From Selenomonadaceae bacterium (GTDB lineage: Bacteria > Bacillota > Negativicutes > Selenomonadales > Selenomonadaceae), in assembly GCA_029338835.1 (NCBI GenBank), contig JAQYBD010000038.1, positions 1-38,021 of the forward strand: a DNA stretch of 38,021 bases. Direction: 5' to 3'. A model generated the notes under the pieces. That model searched no databases, was not told the origin of the DNA, and saw only the letters and a list, made by a program, of their open reading frames with translations. The translations under genes were made by a program, and so were the position numbers. Every line of letters starts with the position of its first letter. Position 1 is the first letter of the stretch. Shown here piece after piece: positions 23,067-31,939 of the stretch.

Positions 23067-24359
23067 ATGGCAAACGATACAAAAACCACACAGCACCGCT
23101 GCAGTTTCTGCAAACGCATGGTCACGATCCACGACGAATATGACATGCCGATCTACGATCCCACGACGGGCTTCGCCATCTGCAAGAACTGCATTCGCGA
23201 AATCAACCACTATATTGATATGCACGAAGCGGAAACCAAACAGGAAGAAAAGCATGATTTTGCCGGCCAGCTCGACGAGATCCTCCAGAAGAACAAGCCG
23301 CATATCATCAAGCAGTACCTCGATGAGTATATCATCAACCAGGACCGGGCCAAAAAAATCTTGTCCGTCGCCGTCTACAACCACTACAAACGCATGAAAT
23401 ACGGCTACGAGAACGATGACGGCACGGAAATCGAGAAGTCCAACGTCATCATGCTTGGCCCCTCCGGCTGCGGCAAGACGGCACTGCTCTCCCATCTCTC
23501 GAAGCTCCTCGACGTGCCGTTCGCCGTCACGGATGCCTCGACGCTCACCGAAGCCGGCTTTGTCGGCGCCGATGTAGAGGTCGCCGTCCGCAATCTCTAC
23601 TATGCGGCAGACAAGGATATCGAAAAGGCTGAACACGGCATCATCTACCTCGATGAATTCGATAAGATTGCCCGCAAGTCCGGTGCCAACAATTCCATCA
23701 CGGCAGATCCTGGTCACGAAGGCGTCCAGCAGGGCCTGCTCAAGATGCTTGAAGGCAATGTCGTGGAATTCACGGCACGCGGCCAGCGCAAGCATCCGGA
23801 AGCACCGACCATCAAAGTCGACACGAAGAACATCCTCTTCATTGTCGGCGGCGCCTTTGTCGGCATCGATGACATCATCGCCAGACGCCTGCAGAAAGCG
23901 GATTCTTCCATCGGCTTCGGTGCCGAAGTGACCAGCAAGGACGAGAAGCCGAAGTTCGACGAACTCATCCATCAGGTGCGTCCGGAAGACCTCATGCACT
24001 ACGGCATCATCCCGGAAGTCATCGGCCGCCTGCCGGTCATCTGCACGCTGGAGTCCCTGGATGAAGACGCTCTGCTGCGCATCCTGACGGAGCCAAAAAA
24101 TGCTCCCGTCAAGCAGTATGAGAAGCTGCTCGCCATGGATCACGTCAAGCTGGAATTCGATAAAGACGCCCTGCGCGCCGTGGCCAAGAAAGCCATCGAG
24201 CGCAAGACGGGTGCGCGCAGCCTCAAGGGCATCATCGAGGATGTCATGCTCGATGTCATGTACGACATCCCGAAATCTTCTGAGCCGCGCAAAGTCATCA
24301 TCACGAAAGCCTGCATCGACGAAGGCAAGAAACCGGACGTCGTGCCGCTCGACAAATAA
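23067..24359 (+). CDS. ClpX-family AAA+ unfoldase, probably a divergent paralog
   Basis: A 430-residue ATP-dependent unfoldase. The N-terminal zinc domain has Cys12, Cys15, Cys39 and Cys42. The AAA+ module has Walker A GPSGCGKT (131-138), pore loop GFVG (164-167) in place of GYVG, Walker B IIYLDE (192-197), an RKH loop (241-243), sensor 1 ILFIVGGAF, arginine finger segment IARRLQ, and sensor 2 GARSLKG. The ClpP-docking IGF loop is at 282-284, so it should work with ClpP. Compared with canonical ClpX (GPTGSGKT, GYVGEDVE, SGEGVQQ) it differs at normally invariant places (GPSGCGKT, GFVGADVE, GHEGVQQ). It stands alone, not beside clpP or tig, which suggests a second ClpX with its own substrates; whether the genome has another copy cannot be seen here. 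Confidence 0.82.
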   Translation: MANDTKTTQHRCSFCKRMVTIHDEYDMPIYDPTTGFAICKNCIREINHYIDMHEAETKQEEKHDFAGQLDEILQKNKPHIIKQYLDEYIINQDRAKKILSVAVYNHYKRMKYGYENDDGTEIEKSNVIMLGPSGCGKTALLSHLSKLLDVPFAVTDASTLTEAGFVGADVEVAVRNLYYAADKDIEKAEHGIIYLDEFDKIARKSGANNSITADPGHEGVQQGLLKMLEGNVVEFTARGQRKHPEAPTIKVDTKNILFIVGGAFVGIDDIIARRLQKADSSIGFGAEVTSKDEKPKFDELIHQVRPEDLMHYGIIPEVIGRLPVICTLESLDEDALLRILTEPKNAPVKQYEKLLAMDHVKLEFDKDALRAVAKKAIERKTGARSLKGIIEDVMLDVMYDIPKSSEPRKVIITKACIDEGKKPDVVPLDK

Positions 24360-24364
24360 GCAAC

Positions 24365-24408
24365 AAAAAATCTGCTGCCTGCAATTGTGCATGGCAGCAG
24401 ATTTTTTT
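24365..24408. terminator. Bidirectional terminator between the ClpX-family gene and pheA
   Basis: ATCTGCTGCC (24370-24379) pairs perfectly with GGCAGCAGAT (24393-24402), with A and T runs on both sides. It can serve the two convergent genes. Confidence 0.85.
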
Positions 24409-24448
24409 GCTCTTCTTCGCTTTTTCCGCGCTTATGGATGTACTCCGT

Positions 24449-25294
24449 TCATGGATGCGCTTCAATGACCGGGAATTCTCCCAGGACTTTGAGCCATTTG
24501 CTCTTTTGGCGGACCGCTGCCAGCGAAGACTGCAGCGCCGCCTCATCTCCGTCCATCTCCAGGTCGAAAAAGAAGATATAAGCACCGAGTTCCGTACGTG
24601 CCGGGCGCGACTCAATGCGTGTCATATTGACGCCGCGTTCAGCGAACTCCCGGAGCACCTCGTAGAGCGCACCGGCTTTCTGGCCATCAATCTCGCAGAT
24701 GACCAACATCTTTTCATGCGGCAGCACACTCGCTTCGCCGCAGCGGTGCAGCTCAAAGAAGCGCGTGGCATTCGACATGCTGTCCTGGATTTCCGTCGCG
24801 AGCGGCACGAGGCCGTTGAGTTCACCGCCGCGCTGCGTGCAGATGGCCGCCGCGCCATTTGCCAGCGGCTCTTTGGCGACCAGCTCTGCCGCCCGGGCCG
24901 TACTCGCGACCTTCACGATCTCAGCATGCGGATAATGAGCCTGCAGGTATCCCCAGCATTGAGAGATCGGCTGCGGATGCGAATAAATCCGCTGCACGGC
25001 CTGGATGCCAGGCCGGGCCATGAGCTGATTGTGGACCGGCCAGATGAGTTCGCGCATGACCTGCAGATCATCGCTGCGCGCAAGCGTATCGAGCGTGATA
25101 TTGATGGCTCCTTCGAGGGAATTTTCCACCGGCACCAGGCAGGATTCCACTTCCCCATCTTCCACGGCCTGGATGACCGCAAAGATATCCGGATAAACCA
25201 CGAGTTCCCTCGAATCTGGCAAGAGTGATGTCAAATAATGTGCGGCTGCTTCACTATGCGTTCCCAGCGGGCCCAGGACCCCCATTTTCTTCAT
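24449..25294 (-). CDS. pheA: Prephenate dehydratase
   Basis: A 281-residue monofunctional enzyme that converts prephenate to phenylpyruvate for phenylalanine synthesis. The catalytic domain (about 1-180) begins MGVLGPLGTHSEAAA, contains VPVENSLEGAI and ends with the catalytic SNATRFFEL motif. The C-terminal ACT domain (about 195-275) has GALYEVLREFAERGVNMTRIESRP, whose GAL and ESRP motifs bind phenylalanine for feedback inhibition. There is no chorismate mutase domain. The start overlaps the stop of the exonuclease gene (ATGA), so the two are coupled. Confidence 0.95.
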   Translation of the reverse strand: MKKMGVLGPLGTHSEAAAHYLTSLLPDSRELVVYPDIFAVIQAVEDGEVESCLVPVENSLEGAINITLDTLARSDDLQVMRELIWPVHNQLMARPGIQAVQRIYSHPQPISQCWGYLQAHYPHAEIVKVASTARAAELVAKEPLANGAAAICTQRGGELNGLVPLATEIQDSMSNATRFFELHRCGEASVLPHEKMLVICEIDGQKAGALYEVLREFAERGVNMTRIESRPARTELGAYIFFFDLEMDGDEAALQSSLAAVRQKSKWLKVLGEFPVIEAHP

Positions 25295-25989
25295 TCTTTC
25301 CCCGTCCTTCTGCTGTCATCGTCTGCTGCCGGGACGGACTCCTGCCATTTCAAGAGATCCGGGCAGAGATCGCCAATGGATGTCGCGAGCGTATCCTTGG
25401 GCTGCAGTACATCCAGCACCGGCTTCATCGTCTCCTTGAATTTCTTGTCATCCTGCATCAAGGCCAGGATGGCACTCGTATTGATGGCGTCAGCCAGTGC
25501 CGTATGCTGCGTCCCTTCGAATTTATGGTCCATGGCACCGAGTGCATGCTTGAGAGCCAGGCTGTTATGCAGGCCCAGGCGTTCATCGAATTCCTGCTGC
25601 AGATCGACCCAGCGCTCATTGAGCCAGGCCACATCGAAATCCGGCAGCTTGAAGCGGCATTCATTGCGGAGCTGCTTGATGTCCGACATGCTCCAGGAAT
25701 AGATGCGCGTTTCCTCATCCCCGATCCAGTGGATGAAATCATGGAAGCAGTCGGCATAATGTTTCTGGCCGTCGACCATAGCCTGCGTGATGCTTGTAAG
25801 TGCTGTGATATGTTTCTTGATGGGGCCGTACTCCGGCTTCACATAGCACTGGAACTCGGATTCCTGCTGAAATGCACTGTCAAGGCGCACGGCTCCGATC
25901 TCGATGACCTCTTCCCTTAGCTTGCGGCGCACATCACGGTATTCCCGGTCCACAGGATTCATTTCTAGATCTACAACAACATATTTCAC
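25291..25989 (-). CDS. DEDDh-family 3'-5' exonuclease
   Basis: A 232-residue exonuclease of the RNase T/DnaQ fold. Exo I is VVVDLEMNP (Asp and Glu), with IEIGAVRL just after. Exo II would lie near HYADCFHDFIHW and exo III is GTQHTALADAINTS (His and Asp), which gives the DEDDh pattern. The C-terminal 50 residues are charged and probably unstructured at the end (ADDDSRRTGKE). Substrate, DNA or RNA, is not evident. Both possible starts are GTG; I chose 25989, because the one at 26001 overlaps the AAAGGGAG site, though the 11-nt spacing is long. It forms an operon with pheA. Confidence 0.8.
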   Translation of the reverse strand: MKYVVVDLEMNPVDREYRDVRRKLREEVIEIGAVRLDSAFQQESEFQCYVKPEYGPIKKHITALTSITQAMVDGQKHYADCFHDFIHWIGDEETRIYSWSMSDIKQLRNECRFKLPDFDVAWLNERWVDLQQEFDERLGLHNSLALKHALGAMDHKFEGTQHTALADAINTSAILALMQDDKKFKETMKPVLDVLQPKDTLATSIGDLCPDLLKWQESVPAADDDSRRTGKE

Positions 25990-26031
25990 AACATACTTCA
26001 CTCCCTTTTCGTCTATCGTGCCTTACTCTCT

Positions 26032-26060
26032 ATTCTAAGGTATCCGTTGTCATCATTCAA
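26032..26060 (-). promoter_or_regulatory. Promoter of the exonuclease-pheA operon
   Basis: On the minus strand TTGAAT (26055-26060) and TAGAAT (26032-26037) are separated by 17 bp. Confidence 0.65.
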
Positions 26061-26135
26061 GTAAATTTGCCTTTTTGTCGTTTCTTCCTGTCCCTCCCGG
26101 CTTTCATCTGCCTGCCAGTTCGACTGCTGCCTGCA

Positions 26136-26164
26136 TTGTATTCTGATGCCAGATGGCGTATCAT
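26136..26164 (+). promoter_or_regulatory. Promoter of the HAD phosphatase gene
   Basis: TTGTAT (26136-26141) and TATCAT (26159-26164) are separated by 17 bp. The start near 26171 is 39 nt before the GTG start codon. Confidence 0.6.
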
Positions 26165-26209
26165 AAACAGGAGAAGCAATCTCATCCATCTAAGAAAGGA
26201 GTGCCGCCT

Positions 26210-26851
26210 GTGCACGCGTACCGACTTTACCTCTTTGATTTTGACTATACGCTCGTCAATTCGGAAGCCGCAATCCTCAAATGCTTCCATATCACGTTAC
26301 AGAAGCTCGGCTATGGAGACCGCCCGGATGCAAAGCTCCGCGTCACCATCGGTCTGCCCATGGTCGAAGCCGTGAAAAGGATCCTGCCCACCGACAATGA
26401 GGAAGAAGCCAAGGCCTTCGTCCGGGCCTACACGCCGGAAGCAGACCGTTACATGACGCCCGGCACGACCTTTTTCCCGCATACAGTGGCGACCCTGCGC
26501 CGCCTGCGCCAGGACGGCGCCAAGATTGCCATCATCTCCAACAAGACGCATCACCGCATCCAGGAGAAATTCGATCTGGACGGCGTCCCAGATCTCATCG
26601 ACCTCATCATCGGCAGCAATGATGTAGAAGCACATAAGCCGGATCCCACCGGGCTCCTGGCTGCACTCGATCATTTCCAGATGGACAAGAGCGATGCACT
26701 CTATGTCGGAGACAGCTTCGTCGATGCCGAAGCCGCCCGGAACGCCGGCCTCGATTTTGCCGGGGTCACCACGGGCGCGACGAGCCGGGAAGCCCTTGCC
26801 GCATATCCTCATGTCGCCATTTTCGACGACATCGCAGGACTCGTATCATGA
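26210..26851 (+). CDS. HAD-superfamily phosphatase (phosphoglycolate phosphatase-like)
   Basis: A 213-residue HAD subfamily IA hydrolase. Motif I is FDFDYTLVNSE (nucleophile and acid Asp), motif II is IISNKTH, motif III is the lysine in EAHKPDPTG, and motif IV is YVGDSFVDAEAARNAG. The helical cap (about 20-85) fits phosphoglycolate phosphatase or pyrophosphatase PpaX, but the substrate cannot be fixed. The start is a GTG at 26210, placed by AAAGGAG 7 nt upstream; a longer frame from 26153 has no such site and overlaps the promoter. tRNA-Gly follows 73 nt downstream with its own promoter. Confidence 0.85.
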   Translation: MHAYRLYLFDFDYTLVNSEAAILKCFHITLQKLGYGDRPDAKLRVTIGLPMVEAVKRILPTDNEEEAKAFVRAYTPEADRYMTPGTTFFPHTVATLRRLRQDGAKIAIISNKTHHRIQEKFDLDGVPDLIDLIIGSNDVEAHKPDPTGLLAALDHFQMDKSDALYVGDSFVDAEAARNAGLDFAGVTTGATSREALAAYPHVAIFDDIAGLVS

Positions 26852-26877
26852 TCTTCAGGCAGAGTCTTACCAGGCTC

Positions 26878-26906
26878 TTGCAAAAAGTAAAAAAAGATGA
26901 TAGAAT
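26878..26906 (+). promoter_or_regulatory. Promoter of tRNA-Gly
   Basis: TTGCAA (26878-26883) and TAGAAT (26901-26906) are separated by 17 bp, about 18 nt before the mature tRNA 5' end. Confidence 0.7.
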
Positions 26907-26924
26907 AATTAAGTCAGTAACGAT

Positions 26925-26998
26925 GCGGGCATAGTTCATCGGTAGAATGAAAGCTTCCCAAGCTTTAGAGGGCGGTTCGATTCCGCTTGCCCGCTCCA
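26925..26998 (+). tRNA. tRNA-Gly (anticodon CCC)
   Basis: A full cloverleaf can be drawn: acceptor GCGGGCA with TGCCCGC, D-stem GTTC/GAAT, anticodon stem AAAGC/GCTTT with loop TTCCCAA (anticodon CCC), and T-stem GGCGG/CCGCT with loop TTCGATT. The 3' CCA is encoded at 26996-26998. It reads GGG glycine codons. A strong terminator follows, so it is a single-tRNA transcript. Confidence 0.95.
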
Positions 26999-27011
26999 TT
27001 TGCATCGCAGT

Positions 27012-27046
27012 CCCGCAAGGATATCATCTTCCTTGCGGGCTTTTTT
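27012..27046 (+). terminator. Terminator after tRNA-Gly
   Basis: CCCGCAAGGA (27012-27021) pairs perfectly with TCCTTGCGGG (27030-27039), followed by six T. Confidence 0.9.
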
Positions 27047-27060
27047 GTTGCCCATATACA

Positions 27061-27097
27061 AAAATATCCGCAGCGCACGCTGGCGTCTGCGGATATC
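27061..27097 (-). terminator. Terminator after sucD
   Basis: On the minus strand ATATCCGCAG (27088-27097) pairs perfectly with CTGCGGATAT (27065-27074), followed by TTTT. Confidence 0.85.
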
Positions 27098-27167
27098 TCA
27101 TTCTTGAATCCAGTTGTCTCCTAGGGTCATGCAATCCAGCAATATCCCCGGCAGCGCCCCTGACGGA

Positions 27168-28073
27168 TCAGCAGGTATGGCACTTGTCGTAGAGGCCGGC
27201 TTTCTTCAGCGTATCGACGACGGTTGCGCCGATATGGGCGACCGTATCAGCCACTTCGATGCCTACAGCATTGAGTGCAGCAATCTTGTCGGCTGCCGTA
27301 CCCTTGCCACCCGAAATGATAGCGCCGGCATGGCCCATGCGTTTGCCCGGAGGTGCCTGACGGCCTGCGATGAAAGCAGCAACCGGTTTCTCCGGCATGT
27401 TGGCCTTGATCCACTGTGCAGCTTCTTCCTCAGCCGTGCCGCCGATCTCACCGATGATGAGTACAGCGAGCGTCTCCGGATCTTCTTTGAAGAGCTTGAG
27501 TGCATCGATGAAGTCCGTTCCCTTGACAGGGTCGCCGCCGATGCCGATGGCCGTTGTCTGGCCGATGCCGGCTGCCGAGAGCTGGAACGTCGCTTCATAC
27601 GTCAGCGTGCCGGAGCGCGAGATGACGCCCACATGACCCTTCTTGTGGATGTAGCCGGGGATGATGCCGAGCTTGCATTCATCCACCGTCAGGATACCCG
27701 GGCAATTCGGGCCGATCAGGCGGGTCTTCTTTCCTTCCATATAGCGGCGTACCTTGACCATATCCTGCACGGGGATATGCTCCGTGATGCAGACCACCAC
27801 ATCGAGTTCTGCCTCAACGGCCTCCATGATGGAGTCTGCGGCAAAGCGAGCCGGCACGTAAATGACAGAAGCATTTGCGCCCGTAGCCTTGACGGCATCG
27901 CGAACCGTATCAAAGACCGGCACGCCCTCTATCACCTGGCCAGCCTTGCCCGGCGCAACGCCAGCCACGATTTTCGTACCGTAGTCCAGCATCTGTTTCG
28001 TATGGAACGTTGCTGCCTTGCCCGTGATTCCCTGAACAATGACTTTTGTATCTTTATGGACTAAGATTCCCAT
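27168..28073 (-). CDS. sucD: Succinate-CoA ligase, alpha subunit
   Basis: A 301-residue CoA-binding subunit. The Rossmann CoA domain begins [25 protein letters not shown]. The active-site histidine that carries phosphate is in [17 protein letters not shown] (about residue 247). GPNCPGI and [11 protein letters not shown] are further family motifs. The start at 28073 has GGAGG upstream and lies 13 nt after sucC. With SucC it interconverts succinate and succinyl-CoA. In Negativicutes this would connect to the methylmalonyl-CoA route to propionate or to biosynthetic succinyl-CoA supply; that role is inference. Confidence 0.96.
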   Translation of the reverse strand: MGILVHKDTKVIVQGITGKAATFHTKQMLDYGTKIVAGVAPGKAGQVIEGVPVFDTVRDAVKATGANASVIYVPARFAADSIMEAVEAELDVVVCITEHIPVQDMVKVRRYMEGKKTRLIGPNCPGILTVDECKLGIIPGYIHKKGHVGVISRSGTLTYEATFQLSAAGIGQTTAIGIGGDPVKGTDFIDALKLFKEDPETLAVLIIGEIGGTAEEEAAQWIKANMPEKPVAAFIAGRQAPPGKRMGHAGAIISGGKGTAADKIAALNAVGIEVADTVAHIGATVVDTLKKAGLYDKCHTC

Positions 28074-28086
28074 GATGCGACCTCCC

Positions 28087-29283
28087 TCAAGCCTTGGCGC
28101 CGGCTTCATTGACAAGCCGCACGATGGTTTCTGCGCCGCCTTCCATCGTCGGCGCCATGATGACATTCTCGATAGGCGTATCCCGAAGGATCTGACGGCC
28201 CCGCTCGACATTCGTACCTTCCAATCGTACGACGACCGGGACTGGCAGCGAACGGCCATCCGGCGAAATGAGTTTCGCCGCATCGACGATGCCCTGTGCC
28301 ACGAGATCACACTTGTTGATGCCGCCAAAGATATTGACGAAGATGCCCTTGGCCTGGCCGCCATCGAGCATGATGCGGAACGCTTCCGCGATCTTCTCCG
28401 GCGTCGAATCGCCGCCTACATCGAGGAAGTTGGCCGGCTCGCCGCCATAGAACTTGATGATGTCGACCGTAGCCATCGCAAGGCCGGCACCATTGACCAT
28501 GCAGGCCACGTCGCCGCCAAGGTTGACATAATTGAGCCCTGCTTTGGCTGCACGGCGCTCTTTCGGGTCTTCCTCGCTCTCGTCACGCAGTGCCTCGATA
28601 TCCGGATGGCGATAAAGCGCACTGTCATCGAAATTCAGCTTGGCATCGAGCGCAATGACGTCGCCCTCTTTCGTGACCACGAGCGGATTGATCTCCGCCA
28701 GGCTGCAGTCCTTGCTCACGAATACCTGATAGAGTCCCATCATGAACTTCGTGACCTTGCGGATGGTCTCCTGCGGGAAATGCATGCCGTAAGCCATGCG
28801 GCTGGCCTGGAACGGCAGGAGCCCGACAGCGGGATCGATGTACTCCTTGAGTATCTTATCCGGCATCTCGGCAGCAACCTTCTCGATCTCCATGCCGCCT
28901 TCTTCCGAGCCCATCATGACGATGCGCGCCGTCTGGCGATCAATGACGAAGGAAAGGTAATACTCCTTGGCGATGTTGGAACCGGCTTCGATGAGAAGAC
29001 GATTCACCTGTTTGCCTTCCGGCCCCGTCTGATGCGTGACGAGGATCTTGCCCAACAGTTCCTGCGCTGCTGCACGCACCTCTGCCGGAGAATGGGTGAT
29101 CTTGACACCGCCTGCCTTGCCGCGGCCGCCTGCATGGATCTGTGCCTTGACGACCACGACCCCGGTGCCGAGTTCTTCCGCCTTCTGTACAGCCTCATCA
29201 ACCGAAAAAGCCGGCTGCCCCTCCGGAACATTGACGCCATACGAACGCAGGATCGCCTTACTTTGATACTCATGGATGTTCAT
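28087..29283 (-). CDS. sucC: Succinate-CoA ligase (ADP-forming), beta subunit
   Basis: A 398-residue ATP-grasp subunit, beginning [33 protein letters not shown] binds the nucleotide, EINPLVVT and [11 protein letters not shown] carry metal ligands, and the C-terminal domain has [11 protein letters not shown], which contacts succinate and the phosphohistidine helix. Length is standard. It is the first gene of the sucCD pair, which is not linked to other citrate-cycle genes here. Confidence 0.97.
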   Translation of the reverse strand: MNIHEYQSKAILRSYGVNVPEGQPAFSVDEAVQKAEELGTGVVVVKAQIHAGGRGKAGGVKITHSPAEVRAAAQELLGKILVTHQTGPEGKQVNRLLIEAGSNIAKEYYLSFVIDRQTARIVMMGSEEGGMEIEKVAAEMPDKILKEYIDPAVGLLPFQASRMAYGMHFPQETIRKVTKFMMGLYQVFVSKDCSLAEINPLVVTKEGDVIALDAKLNFDDSALYRHPDIEALRDESEEDPKERRAAKAGLNYVNLGGDVACMVNGAGLAMATVDIIKFYGGEPANFLDVGGDSTPEKIAEAFRIMLDGGQAKGIFVNIFGGINKCDLVAQGIVDAAKLISPDGRSLPVPVVVRLEGTNVERGRQILRDTPIENVIMAPTMEGGAETIVRLVNEAGAKA

Positions 29284-29383
29284 AAATCAATCCGCCCCCT
29301 TTTTCACGGGTTGAACGCTCACTGTTTTTCTCAGTTGTTGCGCAATAATTATCGTTTATATTGCAAAACGAATCGATACATAT

Positions 29384-29413
29384 ATTATATTCCTAAATGC
29401 ATCCAATTGTCTA
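29384..29413 (-). promoter_or_regulatory. Promoter of sucCD
   Basis: On the minus strand TAGACA (29408-29413) and TATAAT (29384-29389) are separated by 18 bp. The 100-nt AT-rich leader contains imperfectly repeated TTGC/GCAA elements at 29340-29367, of unclear meaning. Confidence 0.6.
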
Positions 29414-29420
29414 GTTTTTA

Positions 29421-30533
29421 TTATTTTTTTATTGAAGTTTTTTCGTATTTTTCCTGCTCTTGATGGTAAGATTCCAGATCATGCGCTGCGGCATGCAGCA
29501 TATCCCGTGTAATCTTGTACGGCATCACGCTGACATCCTGCTTCTTCTCCGTCGCCTGGAATACGCGATGGATATCATCCTCGCTCACGCATGTATCTTC
29601 GCGGCAAGTCGGCAAGCCGATGCTGCGGCAGAACGTATAGAAACGCTTGAACTCCTCCTGCTGGCCATCGCAGAGCAGGAGCAGCAGGATCCCGTACGCC
29701 ACCAGGCCGCCATGCTGCTTGCACTGCTCCGCCGCCGGCAGCTCTGACAGTTCCACGAACAAGCGGTGAGCCATATGGCCGTTATACTCCGGTGCTGCAA
29801 AATTCGAGACCAGGCCGCTTGTCATGACGATGGAGAGTACGACTTCCTCAAAGGCATCGCTCACGACATGGCGACGATTGTCTGCAACAGCCTGCGCACC
29901 ATAGCCGTAAAGGGGATCCAGGCACATTTTCGCCAGGGCAATGCCCATGCCGTCACTATGGCAGAGCTTGCGCCCCCGCGAAGCAATCGTTGCCTCATAA
30001 TACTTGGCCATGGTATCACCGATGCCGCGCAGCAAATATTCCACCGGAGCCTGCGCCATGATGCGGCTGCAAAGGAACACATGGATTGGCGGGACCGTAG
30101 AATACAGATACTCCCGGAATTTCCCCTGCGGCGTATAGATGGTCGCGATGCTGGCGGCAGCCGCACAGCTGCCGGCTACGGTCGGGAAGGTGAAGAACGG
30201 CTTATGCTGAGCATGTGCAACCGCTTTGGCCGTATCAATGGCCTTGCCGCCGCCGACAGCAAAAATCATATCAGCAGCCTGCACGGCCTCGTCACGCCTG
30301 ATTTTCTCAATGAGTTCATACGAAGATTGGCCGCCGGCATGAATGAAGCCCGTAAACTCCAGGCCGACACCCTCGACAGCCCGCACCATCTTTTCCTGTG
30401 CCACCTCGATGCCCGTGCGTCCGCCAATCACGACAACACTCTTACCATACCGCGGACAGACCTCGCGGATTTTCTCATACGCCTCTACACCAATCGTGTA
30501 GTTCGGGAATGTCATGGTATATCTGCCTTTCAT
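29421..30533 (-). CDS. Iron-containing alcohol dehydrogenase family protein (glycerol-dehydrogenase-like)
   Basis: A 370-residue group III dehydrogenase. The NAD(P)-binding GGGKAIDTAKAVA (about residues 94-106) is clear. Metal-ligand candidates are Asp in GIGDTMAKYYE and histidines in YNGHMAHRLF and QHGGLVAYG. The overall look is of the glycerol dehydrogenase/uncharacterised Fe-ADH branch, not the butanol dehydrogenases. The ATG at 30533 is 7 nt after AGAGGAGG; MTFPNYTIG six codons later is an alternative start. It follows galM by 33 nt in the same operon, so a sugar-derived substrate is possible. No hairpin terminator is visible after it, so some transcripts may run on toward sucCD. Confidence 0.85.
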   Translation of the reverse strand: MKGRYTMTFPNYTIGVEAYEKIREVCPRYGKSVVVIGGRTGIEVAQEKMVRAVEGVGLEFTGFIHAGGQSSYELIEKIRRDEAVQAADMIFAVGGGKAIDTAKAVAHAQHKPFFTFPTVAGSCAAAASIATIYTPQGKFREYLYSTVPPIHVFLCSRIMAQAPVEYLLRGIGDTMAKYYEATIASRGRKLCHSDGMGIALAKMCLDPLYGYGAQAVADNRRHVVSDAFEEVVLSIVMTSGLVSNFAAPEYNGHMAHRLFVELSELPAAEQCKQHGGLVAYGILLLLLCDGQQEEFKRFYTFCRSIGLPTCREDTCVSEDDIHRVFQATEKKQDVSVMPYKITRDMLHAAAHDLESYHQEQEKYEKTSIKK

Positions 30534-30566
30534 GTTGGGTCCTCCTCTCAAGGATAAAGCCGGTAC

Positions 30567-31694
30567 TCAGTCTTTATGGCCAAGTACATAAACCGTCTGC
30601 GCACGCCATGTATCCCCCTTCTTCAGGATTGGCTGCGGGAAATCGGGATTGGCAAATGCATTCGGGAAATACTGCGTCTCCAGGCAGAAGCCCGTGCGGC
30701 GCTCAAAGCGGACACCATCCTTGCCCGGCAGGCTGCCATCAAGGAAATTACCCGTATAGAACTGCACGCCCGGCTGCGTCGTATAACAGGTCAGCGTAAG
30801 GCCGGACGAAGACGACTCCGCATACGCAGCCTTCTTCAGGCCGCCATTGACATAATCGATTGGGCAGCCCGGATCGAAGCCGAACATGCCCGATTCCTGC
30901 TCAACAACCGGCTGCTCGTCGCGGATGACCCAGTTATGGTCATAGCCATGTCCCATGACGAGTTCATCAAAATCGTCATCGATATGCTCCCCGATGCGCG
31001 TCAGCTGGCGCAGATCCATCGGTGTGCCGTCAACGGGCAGGATGCGGCCATCCGGCAGCGATTCCGCATCAGCCCAGGTATACTTATCCGCAAAGATCTG
31101 GATTTCCTGGTCGAGTACAGGGCCTGCGGCAAAGCCATCCAGATTGAAATACGCATGATTCGTCAAATTGCAGACCGTATCCGCATCTGCTGTCGCTTCG
31201 TAACGGATGGACAGCTCATTGTCATTGGAGAGCGAATAGAGAACGTTTACTGTCATGTTACCAGGATAGCCGCCCTCACCATCTGCTGCATGATACGTGA
31301 GCTTTACTCCTCCATCTGTTGTCTCCGCCGTCCAGAGTTTCTGATGGAATCCCTGGAACCCGCCATGGATGTGATTCTGATTATGCGAGCCTGTATTGAG
31401 ATCCAGCTGATACGTCTTGCCGTCGATAACGACCTTGCCGCCGGCAATGCGGTTTGCATGACGCCCGACCAGGCCCCCCATGCTCGTATCATCCTTCTCA
31501 TAAGTTGCTGCATCACCATATCCGAGTACGATATCCGTGCGCTTGTAATCCTTGTCGAAAGCACACCAGCTGACCAGGCGCGCACCGTATGTCGTGACCT
31601 TGACCTCGGTCCCCTTCGTGTTGCGCAGCGTATAGAGCTCAACAGCACGCCCGTCACTGAGTTTGCCAAACGGTTCTTTCTTGATAATAGCCAT
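30567..31694 (-). CDS. galM: Aldose 1-epimerase (galactose mutarotase)
   Basis: A 375-residue mutarotase that interconverts alpha and beta anomers of glucose and galactose. The acid histidine lies in NLTNHAYFNLDG, the base glutamate in GFCLETQYFPNAFANPDFP, and substrate-binding residues in GRHANRIAGG and HGGFQGFHQKLW. The ATG at 31694 is 7 nt after GGAGGG; the longer frame upstream reads through the promoter and operator and is not used. It is the first gene of a two-gene operon with the dehydrogenase. Confidence 0.94.
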   Translation of the reverse strand: MAIIKKEPFGKLSDGRAVELYTLRNTKGTEVKVTTYGARLVSWCAFDKDYKRTDIVLGYGDAATYEKDDTSMGGLVGRHANRIAGGKVVIDGKTYQLDLNTGSHNQNHIHGGFQGFHQKLWTAETTDGGVKLTYHAADGEGGYPGNMTVNVLYSLSNDNELSIRYEATADADTVCNLTNHAYFNLDGFAAGPVLDQEIQIFADKYTWADAESLPDGRILPVDGTPMDLRQLTRIGEHIDDDFDELVMGHGYDHNWVIRDEQPVVEQESGMFGFDPGCPIDYVNGGLKKAAYAESSSSGLTLTCYTTQPGVQFYTGNFLDGSLPGKDGVRFERRTGFCLETQYFPNAFANPDFPQPILKKGDTWRAQTVYVLGHKD

Positions 31695-31713
31695 GAACAA
31701 TCCCTCCAGGAAG

Positions 31714-31732
31714 AATTCGATATTGTCGAATT
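31714..31732. promoter_or_regulatory. Inverted repeat in the galM leader (candidate operator)
   Basis: AATTCGA-TATTG-TCGAATT is a perfect 7-bp-arm inverted repeat 20 nt before the galM start and 25-45 nt after the predicted transcription start. A related ATTGTCCGAA sequence lies between it and the -10 box on the minus strand. Confidence 0.5.
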
Positions 31733-31764
31733 GGTTATCATTTCGGACAATTCTATGCGATTTC

Positions 31765-31793
31765 ACTTTACTATTTATTCGTCTTTTTGTCAA
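31765..31793 (-). promoter_or_regulatory. Promoter of galM-adh
   Basis: On the minus strand a consensus TTGACA (31788-31793) and TAAAGT (31765-31770) are separated by 17 bp. Confidence 0.7.
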
Positions 31794-31861
31794 TCACCCT
31801 GCCGCAGACCCCCAGGATCTCCCCGCATGGCTCTGCTATAAACAAATTGAATTAATTATGC

Positions 31862-31867
31862 TATAAT
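31862..31867 (+). promoter_or_regulatory. Extended -10 promoter of the 90-residue unknown gene
   Basis: ATGCTATAAT contains TG-N-TATAAT on the plus strand; the -35 region is weak. It is divergent from the galM promoter. Confidence 0.45.
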
Positions 31868-31939
31868 TGTGCTGTAATTCATGTAACCTCAGAACATTCA
31901 TTTTATCATCCTTTTCCATGATCACAAGGGGGAATCATC

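Noticed and set aside
23046..24392. Minus-strand open frame of 448 codons opposite the ClpX-family gene
   Set aside because: It is a shadow of the ClpX reading frame; it starts without a ribosome binding site and has no recognisable domain.
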